Positions 6,540 through 15,510 of a stretch of DNA of 64,000 nt are shown in pieces. Under the pieces are notes generated by a model, which did not search any database, was not told the origin of the DNA, and was given only the letters and a program-made list of their open reading frames with translations. Positions within the stretch are counted from its first letter, which is position 1. Each line of letters opens with the position of its first letter. Made by a program: the position numbers and the translations under genes. The DNA is from Clostridiales bacterium (GTDB lineage Bacteria; Bacillota; Clostridia; Peptostreptococcales; Anaerovoracaceae): assembly GCA_022766365.1 (NCBI GenBank), contig JALENW010000012.1, positions 1-64,000 on the forward strand, given 5' to 3'.

Positions 6540-7595
6540 TTAATTCAATGCCTCTTCGAGTGCTTTTACATTTTTCTCCATTAGGGAAAGATAACTCTCA
6601 CCATTTTCAAAATCATCTTTAGAGACGTTGTGAACAGCATTCATTAACAGAACCTTCGCACCTGTAGCCTCACCGATACTGTTGGCTATTTTGTTGTTTG
6701 AAAGCTCAATGTGAAAAACGACAGGTATGTTGTCGGATTTAATCTTGTCAGTAAGAAATGCGACTGTACTTGCACTGGCCTCCGTGTCTGTTGAACAGCC
6801 CGGGAAGGCGGCATAATATTTGAGTCCGTATCGATCAACAAAATATCTGAATGGGAATCTGTCTCCGAATATTATCTCTTTACGTTTTCCATTTTTTACA
6901 ACTTCTGCAAATTTATCATCAAGCGACTTTAATTTCTTAACGTATGCGTCACAATTTTTCTGGTAATAATCTGCGTTGTCAGGGTCGAGAGCTTTTAATT
7001 CCTTGGTGAGCTTCTTAACGATTTCCATTGCGTTAACAGGAGACGTCCAAACATGCTCATCCTGCTCAGCCTCTTCGTGTTCTCCGGATGCCTTGTCGTG
7101 GTCGTCATGATCGGAGTCTTCATCATGGTCGGAGTCGTGGTCGTGATCGGAATCGTGATCAGCATCGTGTTCGTGTTCATCAACAGTCATACCTTCTACG
7201 TGTTCCTCTGCAACGGTCTTTACACAGTCCATGAGAGTGACAATCTTCATATCCTTATTTTCCTTAGTCCCGTCCAGAATCTTGTCCACCCATTCATCTG
7301 AATCTCCTCCGACATAGACGAAGAGTTTAGCATCGTTAACTTTCATAATATCCTTTGGAGTCGGTTCAAAGCTGTGAGTTTCAGCACCCGGTGTCATAAG
7401 CATGGTCAAATCGATTTTGTCCCCTCCGATTTCTCTGAGAAAATCATAAATTGGGAAAATCGTCGCTACAACTTTTAGCTTTTCTCCGGACTTTCCGGAA
7501 GATTCCTTGTTTTTTCCGGAACCGCAGCCATAAAGGCATCCTATAATCAATACTAAAACCAGCCCTAGGGCTAGCACTTTGCTCATCTTTTTCAT
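6540..7595 (-). CDS. znuA: Zinc-binding lipoprotein of the ABC transporter
   Basis: A 351-residue extracellular lipoprotein: signal helix, lipobox ending IGCLYGC, then the cluster A-I binding-protein fold. Conserved metal ligands are visible in AETHSFEPTP and in the second-lobe HIELSNN region. Between about residues 143 and 185 there is a low-complexity loop of His and Asp (HDSDHDHDSDHDEDSDHDDH), the hallmark of ZnuA-type proteins, which may trap zinc or act as a reservoir. The first gene after the regulator; the hairpin downstream would favour higher expression than znuCB. Confidence 0.93.
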   Translation of the reverse strand: MKKMSKVLALGLVLVLIIGCLYGCGSGKNKESSGKSGEKLKVVATIFPIYDFLREIGGDKIDLTMLMTPGAETHSFEPTPKDIMKVNDAKLFVYVGGDSDEWVDKILDGTKENKDMKIVTLMDCVKTVAEEHVEGMTVDEHEHDADHDSDHDHDSDHDEDSDHDDHDKASGEHEEAEQDEHVWTSPVNAMEIVKKLTKELKALDPDNADYYQKNCDAYVKKLKSLDDKFAEVVKNGKRKEIIFGDRFPFRYFVDRYGLKYYAAFPGCSTDTEASASTVAFLTDKIKSDNIPVVFHIELSNNKIANSIGEATGAKVLLMNAVHNVSKDDFENGESYLSLMEKNVKALEEALN

Positions 7596-7737
7596 ATTTT
7601 GCTGAATTGTCCTTTCTTATGTATTAAATGTTCAGGAAAAGCATGTGAGAAGCCGATAACCTGAGTTAAAAGACCCGTAGCCGAACAGGATACAACGGCA
7701 TATTGCAATTAGTACAAGCTGCTGATAGCGGGTGATG

Positions 7738-8163
7738 TCAGTGCTTGCAACCACAATGTCCATAAAAGATCGTCTTATCAGGATTCACGCTGAACTGATG
7801 GTCGCTCTTAAGGTGCTGGTATAGATGATCGATCTCATGACACTGAAAATGAACCATCTTACCGCAATCCTCGCATTGAAGATAGAAGGAAGATTCTTCG
7901 GAACTGTCTCCATGGGATACACTGTTTCCACTTCGACCTGAAGCTCTGTATGAAGTCCATGAAACTCCCTCAAGTTTATTGCTGACCACAAGTCCCTCAT
8001 CTTCAAGATTCTTAAGGTGCCTGTAAATCGTTGTCAAACCCATCTTCTCGCCTGCCTCCGCAAGTCCTTTGCGTATTTCCGAAGCAGAAGAATATGCCTC
8101 ACCCTTATTTTGCATATACGACAAAACAGCTGCTCTTTGTCGTGTTGCGTACTTAGAAGCCAT
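7738..8163 (-). CDS. zur: Fur-family regulator, Zur-like
   Basis: About 141 residues. A winged helix occupies the first 80 residues (LTTIYRHLKNLEDEGLV is the recognition region), followed by a dimerisation domain with CEDCGKM, HFQCHEIDHLY and a C-terminal GHCGCKH, giving two cysteine pairs for the structural zinc. ATG at 8163 is chosen because AGGAGG stands 8 bp before it; an upstream start at 8211 lies inside the operator. Its position just ahead of znuABC and a palindrome at its own promoter make it the probable zinc-dependent repressor of the operon. A Fur or PerR role is less likely. Confidence 0.85.
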   Translation of the reverse strand: MASKYATRQRAAVLSYMQNKGEAYSSASEIRKGLAEAGEKMGLTTIYRHLKNLEDEGLVVSNKLEGVSWTSYRASGRSGNSVSHGDSSEESSFYLQCEDCGKMVHFQCHEIDHLYQHLKSDHQFSVNPDKTIFYGHCGCKH

Positions 8164-8194
8164 AATGGTACCTCCTGAATGGTCTCCTTTAAAT

Positions 8195-8211
8195 TTGAAA
8201 ATCATTTTCAA
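8195..8211. promoter_or_regulatory. Zur/Fur-type operator palindrome
   Basis: TTGAAAAT-C-ATTTTCAA is a perfect 8-1-8 palindrome located just downstream of the predicted start point of the zur promoter. Shape and size match Fur-superfamily boxes, so autoregulation of zur and the downstream znu genes is likely. Confidence 0.7.
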
Positions 8212-8222
8212 TTTGCAAAATT

Positions 8223-8251
8223 ATTCTATCACTGCAGTATGGGGATGTCAA
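8223..8251 (-). promoter_or_regulatory. Promoter of zur-znuABC
   Basis: On the minus strand TTGACA (8246-8251) and TAGAAT (8223-8228) are 17 bp apart. The predicted start lies near 8216, so the palindrome at 8195-8211 covers the initially transcribed region. Confidence 0.8.
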
Positions 8252-8406
8252 CATATATTTATTTGTTAAATTCCTTGTTTGAGGATATATTATGTGTTAA
8301 GATAATCCAGTAATTTTTATGAAATGAACTAGCTGAACATTATAATATTTATCGAGAATATGAGGTTCTGCTAAACCGATCTTAACCTATTTTTATGGAA
8401 TCATTA

Positions 8407-8435
8407 TTGTTACTTGTTCCAATAAAAATTAAAAT
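8407..8435 (+). promoter_or_regulatory. Promoter of the alanine symporter gene
   Basis: TTGTTA (8407-8412) and TAAAAT (8430-8435) with a 17-bp spacer, 24 bp before the ATG. The start point would leave a short leader containing GGGAGGT. Confidence 0.55.
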
Positions 8436-8458
8436 TTTATTAACACTGGGAGGTACTT

Positions 8459-9865
8459 ATGAAAGAATTTATAGATGCGTTAACGGTATGGACCGATAGC
8501 TTTGACAGCTTCTTATATAGCAATATTTTGTTCTGGGTGCTGATTGCTGTGGGGGTATATTTTACCATCAGAACGGGTTTTGTCCAGCTCAGAATGTTCC
8601 CGGAGGGAATAAGAGTTCTTACCGAGAAGAGTCATGATGGTGGGATTTCCTCGTTTCAGGCACTGATGATTGCAACAGCTTCAAGGGTTGGCACAGGGAA
8701 TATTGCCGGTGTTGCTACTGCCATAGTCATGGGAGGTCCCGGAGCGGTTTTCTGGATGTGGATAATGGCGATAATCGGTGGAGCTTCTGCATTTATTGAA
8801 TCAACCCTCGCTCAGATATACAAAGAGCCCGACGGGGAGATTTTTAAGGGCGGACCTGCCTATTATATAGAAAAGGCTCTGAAAGCGAGATGGCTGGGAA
8901 TCATATTCGCTATATGTTTGATCCTTACCTTTGCCTTTGGCTTTAATGGACTTCAGTCTTACAATATTGCTTCTGCATTTGAGCATTATGCCGGAGATCA
9001 CTATTCAACGGTTGCTCTGGGTATCGGTGCGCTCCTTGCAGCAATCGCTGCATTCCTTTTCTTTGGAGGTGCTCGGAAGATTTCAACTTGGTCTTCCATT
9101 CTGGTTCCAATTATGGCGGCAATCTATCTTCTTGTGGGATTTGTAATCTTCGTGTACAACATAGGAAAGGTGCCGGGAATATTTGCCGACATTTTCAGAG
9201 AGGCTTTTAACTTCAAACAGATTACTGCCGGTTTTGCCGGTTCATGTGTGGTTTGGGGAGTTAAGCGTGGCCTTTTCAGCAATGAGGCAGGAATGGGTTC
9301 TGCTCCTAATGCTGCTGCTGCAGCTGATGTGAGCCATCCGGTTAAACAAGGACTGGTTCAGGTCATCTCCGTATTCATAGATACACTTTTGATCTGTTCC
9401 AATACCATTTTCATCATCCTGTGTACCGGACAATTCAAGGTTGGAGGAGAACTGAACGGAATTCCGCTTGTACAAAACAGTGTGAGTACTGTTTTCGGTG
9501 AGGTTGGTGTAGGTCTTTTGACATTTTCGGTTGCCCTCTTTGCATTCACATCTCTTATAGGGAACTATTTCTACGCTGAATTTAATTTTAAATTTATTAC
9601 AGAGAACAAGATAGCTTTGGCAGTTTTCAGAGTTATGGCTGTAATCGCAGTTTTCATCGGAGCAAATTCAAACCTTGCTTTAGCTTGGAATACCGCAGAT
9701 ATACTCATGGCGTTTATGGCTTTGATTAACTGTTTCGCAATTTTGATTTTAGGTAAGCATGCGATAGCTGCTATGAAGGATTACACCAAGCAGAAAGCGG
9801 AGGGTAAGAACCCTGTCTTTAAAGCAGCTTCCATAGGTCTTGATAATACAGATGTCTGGAAGTAG
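8459..9865 (+). CDS. Sodium:alanine symporter (AGCS family)
   Basis: A 468-residue membrane protein with about ten helices. The family signature GTGNIAGVATAIVMGGPG followed by AVFWMW is intact near residue 80, and GLFSNEAGMGSAPNAAAA, also diagnostic, lies near residue 275. It imports alanine or glycine with sodium. Single-gene unit with its own promoter and terminator; GGGAGGT precedes ATG. Confidence 0.93.
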   Translation: MKEFIDALTVWTDSFDSFLYSNILFWVLIAVGVYFTIRTGFVQLRMFPEGIRVLTEKSHDGGISSFQALMIATASRVGTGNIAGVATAIVMGGPGAVFWMWIMAIIGGASAFIESTLAQIYKEPDGEIFKGGPAYYIEKALKARWLGIIFAICLILTFAFGFNGLQSYNIASAFEHYAGDHYSTVALGIGALLAAIAAFLFFGGARKISTWSSILVPIMAAIYLLVGFVIFVYNIGKVPGIFADIFREAFNFKQITAGFAGSCVVWGVKRGLFSNEAGMGSAPNAAAAADVSHPVKQGLVQVISVFIDTLLICSNTIFIILCTGQFKVGGELNGIPLVQNSVSTVFGEVGVGLLTFSVALFAFTSLIGNYFYAEFNFKFITENKIALAVFRVMAVIAVFIGANSNLALAWNTADILMAFMALINCFAILILGKHAIAAMKDYTKQKAEGKNPVFKAASIGLDNTDVWK

Positions 9866-9901
9866 TGAAATGGTTCGGTGTTTCTTTCGGTAAATATTTA
9901 G

Positions 9902-9941
9902 CCCTTTCAGGTTTTTCAATAACTTGAAAGGGTGTTTTATT
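9902..9941 (+). terminator. Rho-independent terminator after the alanine symporter
   Basis: CCCTTTCA (9902-9909) pairs with TGAAAGGG (9925-9932), followed by TGTTTTATTATT. Confidence 0.8.
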
Positions 9942-9985
9942 ATTGATATAATTATAAGTGCTAAAAGAAGATTTGGAGATTAAGC

Positions 9986-10648
9986 ATGATTAGGGGAGCA
10001 ATTTTTGACGTTGACGGTACTTTGTTTGATTCCATGGGCGCATGGCATAACGCAGGGTATAACTATCTGAAAAGTCAGGGAGTTAATGCTGACAGGAACA
10101 TAGGGAATGTGTTCTTTTCCATGACGATGGACGAAGTCGTGGAATATATACAGAAGAATTTCCACGTGCCCGGGGATAAGGAAGATGTGGCTAAGGGGAT
10201 ACACGATCAGGTGGAGGACTACTACAGAGATAGGGTAGAACTTAAACCGGGGGCGATGAATCTTTTGAATACCCTGAGAACTAAAGGAATTCCATGTACC
10301 ATTGCAACGTCAACTGACCGTTTTCTGATAGAGATGGGGCTTGATAAAGTAGGCATAGGTGGTTATTTTGTCGGTATTTTCACAACATCTGAAGTGGGTA
10401 AGGGGAAAAGTTCTCCTGACATCTTCAGGCAGGCTATGCATTTAATGGGAACAGAGGCGAAGGACACGTGGCTTTTTGAGGACGGACTATACTCTATGAA
10501 TACAGCGAAGGCATATGGAATGTCCGTTGTGGGAGTATATGATAAAGTGAGTCATGAGGATCAGGGAACAATCAAAGAGGTGGCGGATATTTATGTGGAA
10601 ACTCTTGAGGATCTTAGAGTTGAGGATTTGCAGAGGTGGGTCCGATGA
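9986..10648 (+). CDS. HAD-superfamily hydrolase (beta-phosphoglucomutase-like)
   Basis: A 220-residue HAD subfamily IA phosphatase. Motif I is FDVDGTLFDS at residue 7 with both catalytic aspartates, motif II is in TIATSTDR, the lysine in GKGKSSPDIF is motif III, and FEDGLYSM is motif IV (the usual ED pair). A helical cap follows motif I. The substrate, probably a phosphorylated sugar or nucleotide, is not deducible. ATG follows TTGGAG. It overlaps the MFS gene by ATGA, so the two are co-translated. Confidence 0.85.
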   Translation: MIRGAIFDVDGTLFDSMGAWHNAGYNYLKSQGVNADRNIGNVFFSMTMDEVVEYIQKNFHVPGDKEDVAKGIHDQVEDYYRDRVELKPGAMNLLNTLRTKGIPCTIATSTDRFLIEMGLDKVGIGGYFVGIFTTSEVGKGKSSPDIFRQAMHLMGTEAKDTWLFEDGLYSMNTAKAYGMSVVGVYDKVSHEDQGTIKEVADIYVETLEDLRVEDLQRWVR

Positions 10649-11934
10649 GGAAGATTCTCAATATCGAGTATGGATTTATTCATGCCTACTATTGGATGTA
10701 TTACGGAATTGTAGGCAGCTTTGCATCAGTGTTCCTTTCTGATAAAGGATATTCAAGCGGTGACATTGGCAGCATTCTCGGAATCGGATGTGTCCTTGCG
10801 ATAATACTTCAGCCATTCATAGCAGATATGGGGGATAGATCTAAGAGGATATCCGTATTTGGAATTGCTCAAGTTATAGGGTTTGTAATGCTCATCGGGA
10901 CATTGGGAATATTTATCTTCGACAGGAGGTCGTTAGCCCTTTCAGTGATTTTTGTCGGTCTCATAGCTTGGGTTACTGCACTCCAGCCTCTTTTTAACTA
11001 TATGGCGTTTAAGATTTCCACAAGTGGCTATCATGTAAATTTTGGATTAGCAAGAAGCGGAGGTTCTCTTGGATATTCACTTATATGCATGATTTTGGGT
11101 TATCTGGTTGAGGCTTTTGGAGTGCGTACTATACCAATTGCCGGCATGGCTGTTTTGCTGTTGCTTCTCATTGTGATATGGCATTTGAGAAGGAATTATA
11201 TCAAAGCATGCAAGATTACAGGTAAAGGGAGTCTTTTGAATGTGAAAGCCGATAATCGGTTTGAGAATTCGGATGCTAAAGAGAGTGTAGGAGAAGATTT
11301 CGGACCGGGCGAAGTTCAGATTCCTGTAGATGTTCATACAGATGAGATAACACTGTCAAAATTTATAGGGAAGAATAAGCTCTTCTTTATTTTGAATATA
11401 GCTGTTGTATTCATTTTCTTCAACAATGGAGTTTTGAACAGTTTCCTATATCAGATTGTCGGGAACGCAGGTGGAACAAGTGGAGATATGGGAGCGATTT
11501 TTTCCATTATGGCATTCTGCGAAATTCCGACACTGGTTTTCTTTGATAAAATACTGGAGAAGGTTTCGTGCAGCACTCTGATGAAGATTGCCTGCGTTGC
11601 ATTTACACTGAAGATTCTGACATTTTATATAGCGGGGTCGACAACTCTTATGTTTGTTGCCCAGGTTTTTCAGCCTTTTGCCTTTGCAACTTTTCTTCCT
11701 GCTATGATTCATTTCACCGATCAGGTTATGGAGCCCGGAGAATCAGTCAAAGGTCAGGCTTTATTCACTATCATGATGGCCCTGTCTACTGTAGTTGCCA
11801 GTGTTCTGGGTGGATATATAATTGATTTTATGGGGGTGAAAGCTCTGCTGTTGGTTTCTGTCGCCATGAGCGTTGTGGGAGCGGTTATACTATTTTGTTA
11901 TATTGGCAAAGTTCATTATAGGAAGGAATGTTAG
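10645..11934 (+). CDS. MFS transporter
   Basis: About 430 residues with twelve predicted helices and a long cytoplasmic central loop (about residues 190-240, rich in Asp/Glu). The N-terminus (FIHAYYWMYYGIVGSFASVF) resembles the MFS_1-like/LacY-nucleoside-permease branch. ATG at 10645 is favoured over a GTG at 10636, since AGAGGTGGG precedes it and it forms an ATGA overlap with the HAD gene. Substrate unknown; the co-translated phosphatase suggests uptake of a compound that is later dephosphorylated, or phosphate-ester turnover. Confidence 0.85.
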   Translation: MRKILNIEYGFIHAYYWMYYGIVGSFASVFLSDKGYSSGDIGSILGIGCVLAIILQPFIADMGDRSKRISVFGIAQVIGFVMLIGTLGIFIFDRRSLALSVIFVGLIAWVTALQPLFNYMAFKISTSGYHVNFGLARSGGSLGYSLICMILGYLVEAFGVRTIPIAGMAVLLLLLIVIWHLRRNYIKACKITGKGSLLNVKADNRFENSDAKESVGEDFGPGEVQIPVDVHTDEITLSKFIGKNKLFFILNIAVVFIFFNNGVLNSFLYQIVGNAGGTSGDMGAIFSIMAFCEIPTLVFFDKILEKVSCSTLMKIACVAFTLKILTFYIAGSTTLMFVAQVFQPFAFATFLPAMIHFTDQVMEPGESVKGQALFTIMMALSTVVASVLGGYIIDFMGVKALLLVSVAMSVVGAVILFCYIGKVHYRKEC

Positions 11935-11937
11935 ATA

Positions 11938-12642
11938 ATGAGTAAGGGTAGAATATTAATTGTTGATGATGATGCGGATATCAGACAGGTTCTTTCGGTC
12001 CTTTTAAGAAGCGAAGGCTATGAGATAGAAACCGGAGCGAACGGTCAGGAGGCTATACTTAAGGTTTTGGAAATCAGGGATCTGGATCTTGTGATTTTGG
12101 ATATAATGATGCCGGGAATGGACGGGATCGAAGTGTGCAGAAAATTGCGAAAGTTTTCAAATGTGCCGATTCTCTTTCTGACGGCTAAGTCACAGGATGA
12201 TGACAAAGTGGATGCCTATATGGAAGGGGGAGATGACTACATAGTTAAACCCTTCGATCAGACAGATCTTTTGTTGAAAATCAAATCTCTGCTGAGGAGG
12301 TATAACAAGTATCAGGGGCATTCAAAGGTTGGACATGGAATTGAAGTATTGTCTGACCATGTGGCTGTTGATAAGGACAAAAGGATTGCAACCAAGGCCG
12401 GGGTGAGAATTAATCTGACAGATAAGGAATATGCTATCTTGAGTCATCTTCTTGACCACAGGGGAGAAGTTGTGGCGAACAAGGATCTGTATGAGGCGGT
12501 TTGGGGGGATGCATATACTCCGAGTGCAGGGAACAAGATAATGGTTCATGTTCTTAATCTTCGAAAGAAAATAGAAGAGGATATAAATAATCCGTCGATA
12601 GTTAAGACAGTATGGGGAAAGGGGTACAGAATTGATAATTAA
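11938..12642 (+). CDS. Response regulator, OmpR/PhoB family
   Basis: A 234-residue regulator. The receiver domain has the acidic pair VDDD near residue 10, phosphorylation site in LVILDIMMPGMDG (around residue 55), T/K switch residues in FLTAKS and VKPFD. The DNA-binding winged helix (residues 130-232) ends in KTVWGKGYRID. It starts three bases after the MFS stop, with AAGGAA upstream, and overlaps the kinase gene by 11 bp. It probably controls this operon or envelope functions. Confidence 0.93.
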   Translation: MSKGRILIVDDDADIRQVLSVLLRSEGYEIETGANGQEAILKVLEIRDLDLVILDIMMPGMDGIEVCRKLRKFSNVPILFLTAKSQDDDKVDAYMEGGDDYIVKPFDQTDLLLKIKSLLRRYNKYQGHSKVGHGIEVLSDHVAVDKDKRIATKAGVRINLTDKEYAILSHLLDHRGEVVANKDLYEAVWGDAYTPSAGNKIMVHVLNLRKKIEEDINNPSIVKTVWGKGYRIDN

Positions 12643-14086
12643 AAAGGGAAAACGCCTGATTATTCCTTTGAATATGAAGGTGGTAATCTCTGTTGCCGTC
12701 GGTCTTCTGATAGCTCTTGCCGTATACTGGGGACTCAGTAAGTTTGAAAATTCTCTTGAATATACGTATTATACAAGTCACAATGCATATTCCAAAAGCC
12801 TGGATGACAGTTTTGCCGAGTTTAGAGAATTTGTTAAAAAGAACAAGGTTTCCTCAGGGGATTCGAAGGCGATGCAGAAGTGGCTTGAGGAACACCCCTA
12901 TACATATTTGGTAGTGTATGACAATTACGGAGGCTATTTCGAAAATGGTTGGATTGCTGAAGGCCACTCTAAGAGTACAAAGCTACAGACGGCAAAGACT
13001 ACCATTACAGAATCCACTGACAAAAATAAAGGGCCCAGATTGAATGAGGGTGAACATATAAACGGAAATGACAGGATAGTTTCTTTTTCTGATGATGATT
13101 ACTATGTATATATGGAAATCTACAGGGAAGAGGGTTTTCGCAGAATCATGAAAATCGTTGAACTTACCGTGGGATTTATCGTTGTTTTGGGTGTGGTAAT
13201 GGCGTATACCACTAGCATTACGGCAAGGATTGCGGAGATTTCAAGGGATGTTACAAATATCGCATCAGGAGATATTGACGCAGAAATTCAGACTTCCGGA
13301 AGTGACGAAATAGGAATACTTGCCAGTGGTATCGACAGTATGAGGGACTCTCTTATAGAAAAGCTTGAGGGGGAGAAGGCAGCATGGGATGCCAACAGCA
13401 GGCTGATAACTTCCATGTCTCACGATATAAGGACACCGTTGACATCTCTTGTTGGTTATCTGGATATAATAGAGGGGGGCAAATATGAGAATGAGGAGGA
13501 ACTGCATCAGTTCATACAAGCATGTCGTAACAAAGCCTTTCAGCTGAAAGATCTGTCGGACAAGTTGTTCCAATATTTTCTTGTATTCGGAGGCAAGAAG
13601 AACCCTCAGAAACTCGAGGTCCTTGATGGAGATATTCTGTTCCAGCAGCTTTTAAGTGAGCATATCGCAGAGCTGATAAGCTACGGATATCAGGTGGATA
13701 TGGAATACGAGCTTACAGATAAGAAGGTGGAAACGGACATATCTTCCCTCAGAAGATTATTCGATAATATTTTTTCGAATATAATGAAGTATGCAGATAG
13801 AAGAGAACCTGTTCTTGTAAAAGCATTCATGGATAATCCTGATCCTGACAAACAAGATTCTTTTTTCCGTTTCAGGTTGGAAAATCAGATCAGCCAGGAG
13901 GCAAAAAAAGTAGAGAGTACCAAAATTGGCGTTATGACCTGCGAGAAGATTACCAAGGATCTGGGAGGAGATTATGCATGTGCAGAAGATGGTAATCTCT
14001 ACGTCACAGAATTCAGCTTTCCTGTACACAGGGAGATGAAAATTCCGGCAAAACGGTCTGAAGAGACAGAGGAAGAGAAATCCTGA
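12632..14086 (+). CDS. HAMP-domain sensor histidine kinase
   Basis: A 484-residue membrane kinase: helix at residues 10-34, an extracellular sensor region of about 140 residues, a second helix at 175-195, HAMP to about 250, HisKA with the phosphoacceptor H264 in SMSHDIRTPLTSL, and a C-terminal ATPase. The N box reads DNIFSNIMKYA, but the usual DxGxG is degenerate (RLENQISQEAKKVEST) and the second glycine box is KIGVMTCEKI; this clostridial subtype is known. TTG at 12632 is the likely start: AAAGGGG lies 7 bp upstream and it overlaps the regulator stop. An ATG at 12674 has no ribosome binding site. Confidence 0.9.
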   Translation: MIIKKGKRLIIPLNMKVVISVAVGLLIALAVYWGLSKFENSLEYTYYTSHNAYSKSLDDSFAEFREFVKKNKVSSGDSKAMQKWLEEHPYTYLVVYDNYGGYFENGWIAEGHSKSTKLQTAKTTITESTDKNKGPRLNEGEHINGNDRIVSFSDDDYYVYMEIYREEGFRRIMKIVELTVGFIVVLGVVMAYTTSITARIAEISRDVTNIASGDIDAEIQTSGSDEIGILASGIDSMRDSLIEKLEGEKAAWDANSRLITSMSHDIRTPLTSLVGYLDIIEGGKYENEEELHQFIQACRNKAFQLKDLSDKLFQYFLVFGGKKNPQKLEVLDGDILFQQLLSEHIAELISYGYQVDMEYELTDKKVETDISSLRRLFDNIFSNIMKYADRREPVLVKAFMDNPDPDKQDSFFRFRLENQISQEAKKVESTKIGVMTCEKITKDLGGDYACAEDGNLYVTEFSFPVHREMKIPAKRSEETEEEKS

Positions 14087-14148
14087 ATATCAGAGGAGGG
14101 TGATAAGCCTGTGAATTTGATAAGAATTTCTTAAATAAAATAGGAACT

Positions 14149-14179
14149 AAAAATGTGGATATGCGAGAGCATATCCACA
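14149..14179 (-). terminator. Terminator of the CDF transporter gene
   Basis: TGTGGATATGC (14154-14164) and GCATATCCACA (14169-14179) form a perfect 11-bp stem with the loop GAGA. On the minus strand TTTTTAG follows; on the plus strand the tail is weak, though it may also end the kinase transcript. Confidence 0.8.
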
Positions 14180-14218
14180 TAAACTTTCCCGTTAATAACT
14201 GTTCGAATTCATACGTAC

Positions 14219-15397
14219 TCAGTTTCCCCTTGTATAGTCTGAATCAAATCGAATATTCACTTCGTATGTCGGATCCAGCGCTTTAAGTCTGTTTGAAAAG
14301 GCATCTGTTGCAGCCGAAATATCTACGTTTTCTTCAGGAGTTTCTACCAGGTCAAAGATTATATTTGAATGATGCTCTCCGGGAACGATCCTTATGTCGT
14401 GAGGATCTCTCAGACCATTCCAATTCTTTACTTCTTCCTTAATTATCTTAGCGATTTCCTCCAGTTTTGGATTGTTCACTTCCACCGGATCAAGGTGACA
14501 AGTGATATGTATGTCGTGCTTCTCAATGAAAACTTTTTCGATTTCATCCATGAGTTCGTGGCTTGTCATAACGTTCTCTCTGCTGTCAACTTCTACATGG
14601 ATTGAGGCAAATATCTGTCCGGGTCCATAGTTGTGTACCACAAGATCGTGGACCCCTAAAACGCCATTAAAGCCTAGAATTTCAGTCTTTATCATTTTAA
14701 CAAGGGTAGAGTCGGGGGCTTCACCCAGAAGTGGGCTTGAAGTATCTTTGATCAGTTCATATCCGGACTTCATTATGAAGATTGCGACAAAACACCCTGC
14801 ATAGCCGTCGATGTTCCAATTTGTGAAGTGATATATTATCATTGCCAGCAGTACTGTTGTTGTTGTGATGACATCGTTTCTGCTGTCCGTAGCTGTTGCA
14901 GCAAGAGCTACAGAGTTAATAGAAGCAGCTATTTTGTTGTAGAACCTGCTTTGCCACAGTTTGAGAATAATTGAGAAAACTAAAATTCCATAGACCCAAG
15001 GGCTTGTGGAAACAGTTGTAGGATTTAAAATCTTTAAAAATGAGGAACGGAACAGTTCTATGCCAACGACAACTATCAGGACTGAAACTACCATTCCTGC
15101 TATATATTCGCTGCGAGCATGGCCGTAGGGATGTTCTTTATCTCCGGGACGTCGACTTATGCGAAAGCCCACCAGTGTTATAATGGACGAAGTGGTGTCC
15201 GTCAGATTGTTGATACCATCTGCGGCTATTGAAATACTGGAAGCCAGAATGCCAAGGATAAGTTTGCATGCGGCAAGTATGATATTGGTGCATATTCCAA
15301 CTATAGCAGCGGTATTACCGTAATCTGACCTCACATTGGGGTCCGCTGTATTTTCGTAATTTTTCACGGTGTTTTTAATAATCGTCTCTGTAATCAT
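14219..15397 (-). CDS. Cation diffusion facilitator (CDF) metal exporter
   Basis: A 392-residue exporter with six helices (about residues 25-220) and a long cytoplasmic tail of 170 residues that seems to contain a duplicated ferredoxin-like dimerisation domain. The membrane metal site reads DGINNLTD in helix 2 and DSRND in helix 5; Zn-specific members usually have HxxxD/DxxxD, so Mn or Fe is plausible. The first ATG that fits the family is at 15397, without any Shine-Dalgarno sequence; TATAAT lies 6 bp before it, so the mRNA is probably leaderless. A longer TTG start at 15415 would overlap the promoter. Confidence 0.88.
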   Translation of the reverse strand: MITETIIKNTVKNYENTADPNVRSDYGNTAAIVGICTNIILAACKLILGILASSISIAADGINNLTDTTSSIITLVGFRISRRPGDKEHPYGHARSEYIAGMVVSVLIVVVGIELFRSSFLKILNPTTVSTSPWVYGILVFSIILKLWQSRFYNKIAASINSVALAATATDSRNDVITTTTVLLAMIIYHFTNWNIDGYAGCFVAIFIMKSGYELIKDTSSPLLGEAPDSTLVKMIKTEILGFNGVLGVHDLVVHNYGPGQIFASIHVEVDSRENVMTSHELMDEIEKVFIEKHDIHITCHLDPVEVNNPKLEEIAKIIKEEVKNWNGLRDPHDIRIVPGEHHSNIIFDLVETPEENVDISAATDAFSNRLKALDPTYEVNIRFDSDYTRGN

Positions 15398-15403
15398 AAT
15401 TGA

Positions 15404-15412
15404 ATTATACCA
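15404..15412 (-). promoter_or_regulatory. Extended -10 promoter of the CDF gene
   Basis: TGGTATAAT on the minus strand is an extended -10 element whose last base is six nucleotides from the ATG. The usual start-point distance puts +1 at the A of the ATG. A convincing -35 box is absent, as expected for extended -10 promoters. Confidence 0.6.
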
Positions 15413-15510
15413 CAAATTGCTATATAATATTTGTGCTAGTTTACATTTTTGTTTAGCATATGATTTTGACCATTGATGTATCTTTGGGAGAGATATAAGG
15501 AGTGAGTTTT

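Noticed and set aside
7053..7301. Hydrophobic 82-codon frame opposite znuA
   Set aside because: It is the antisense of the His/Asp-rich loop; the Val/Ile richness is a by-product of the GAT/CAT codons.
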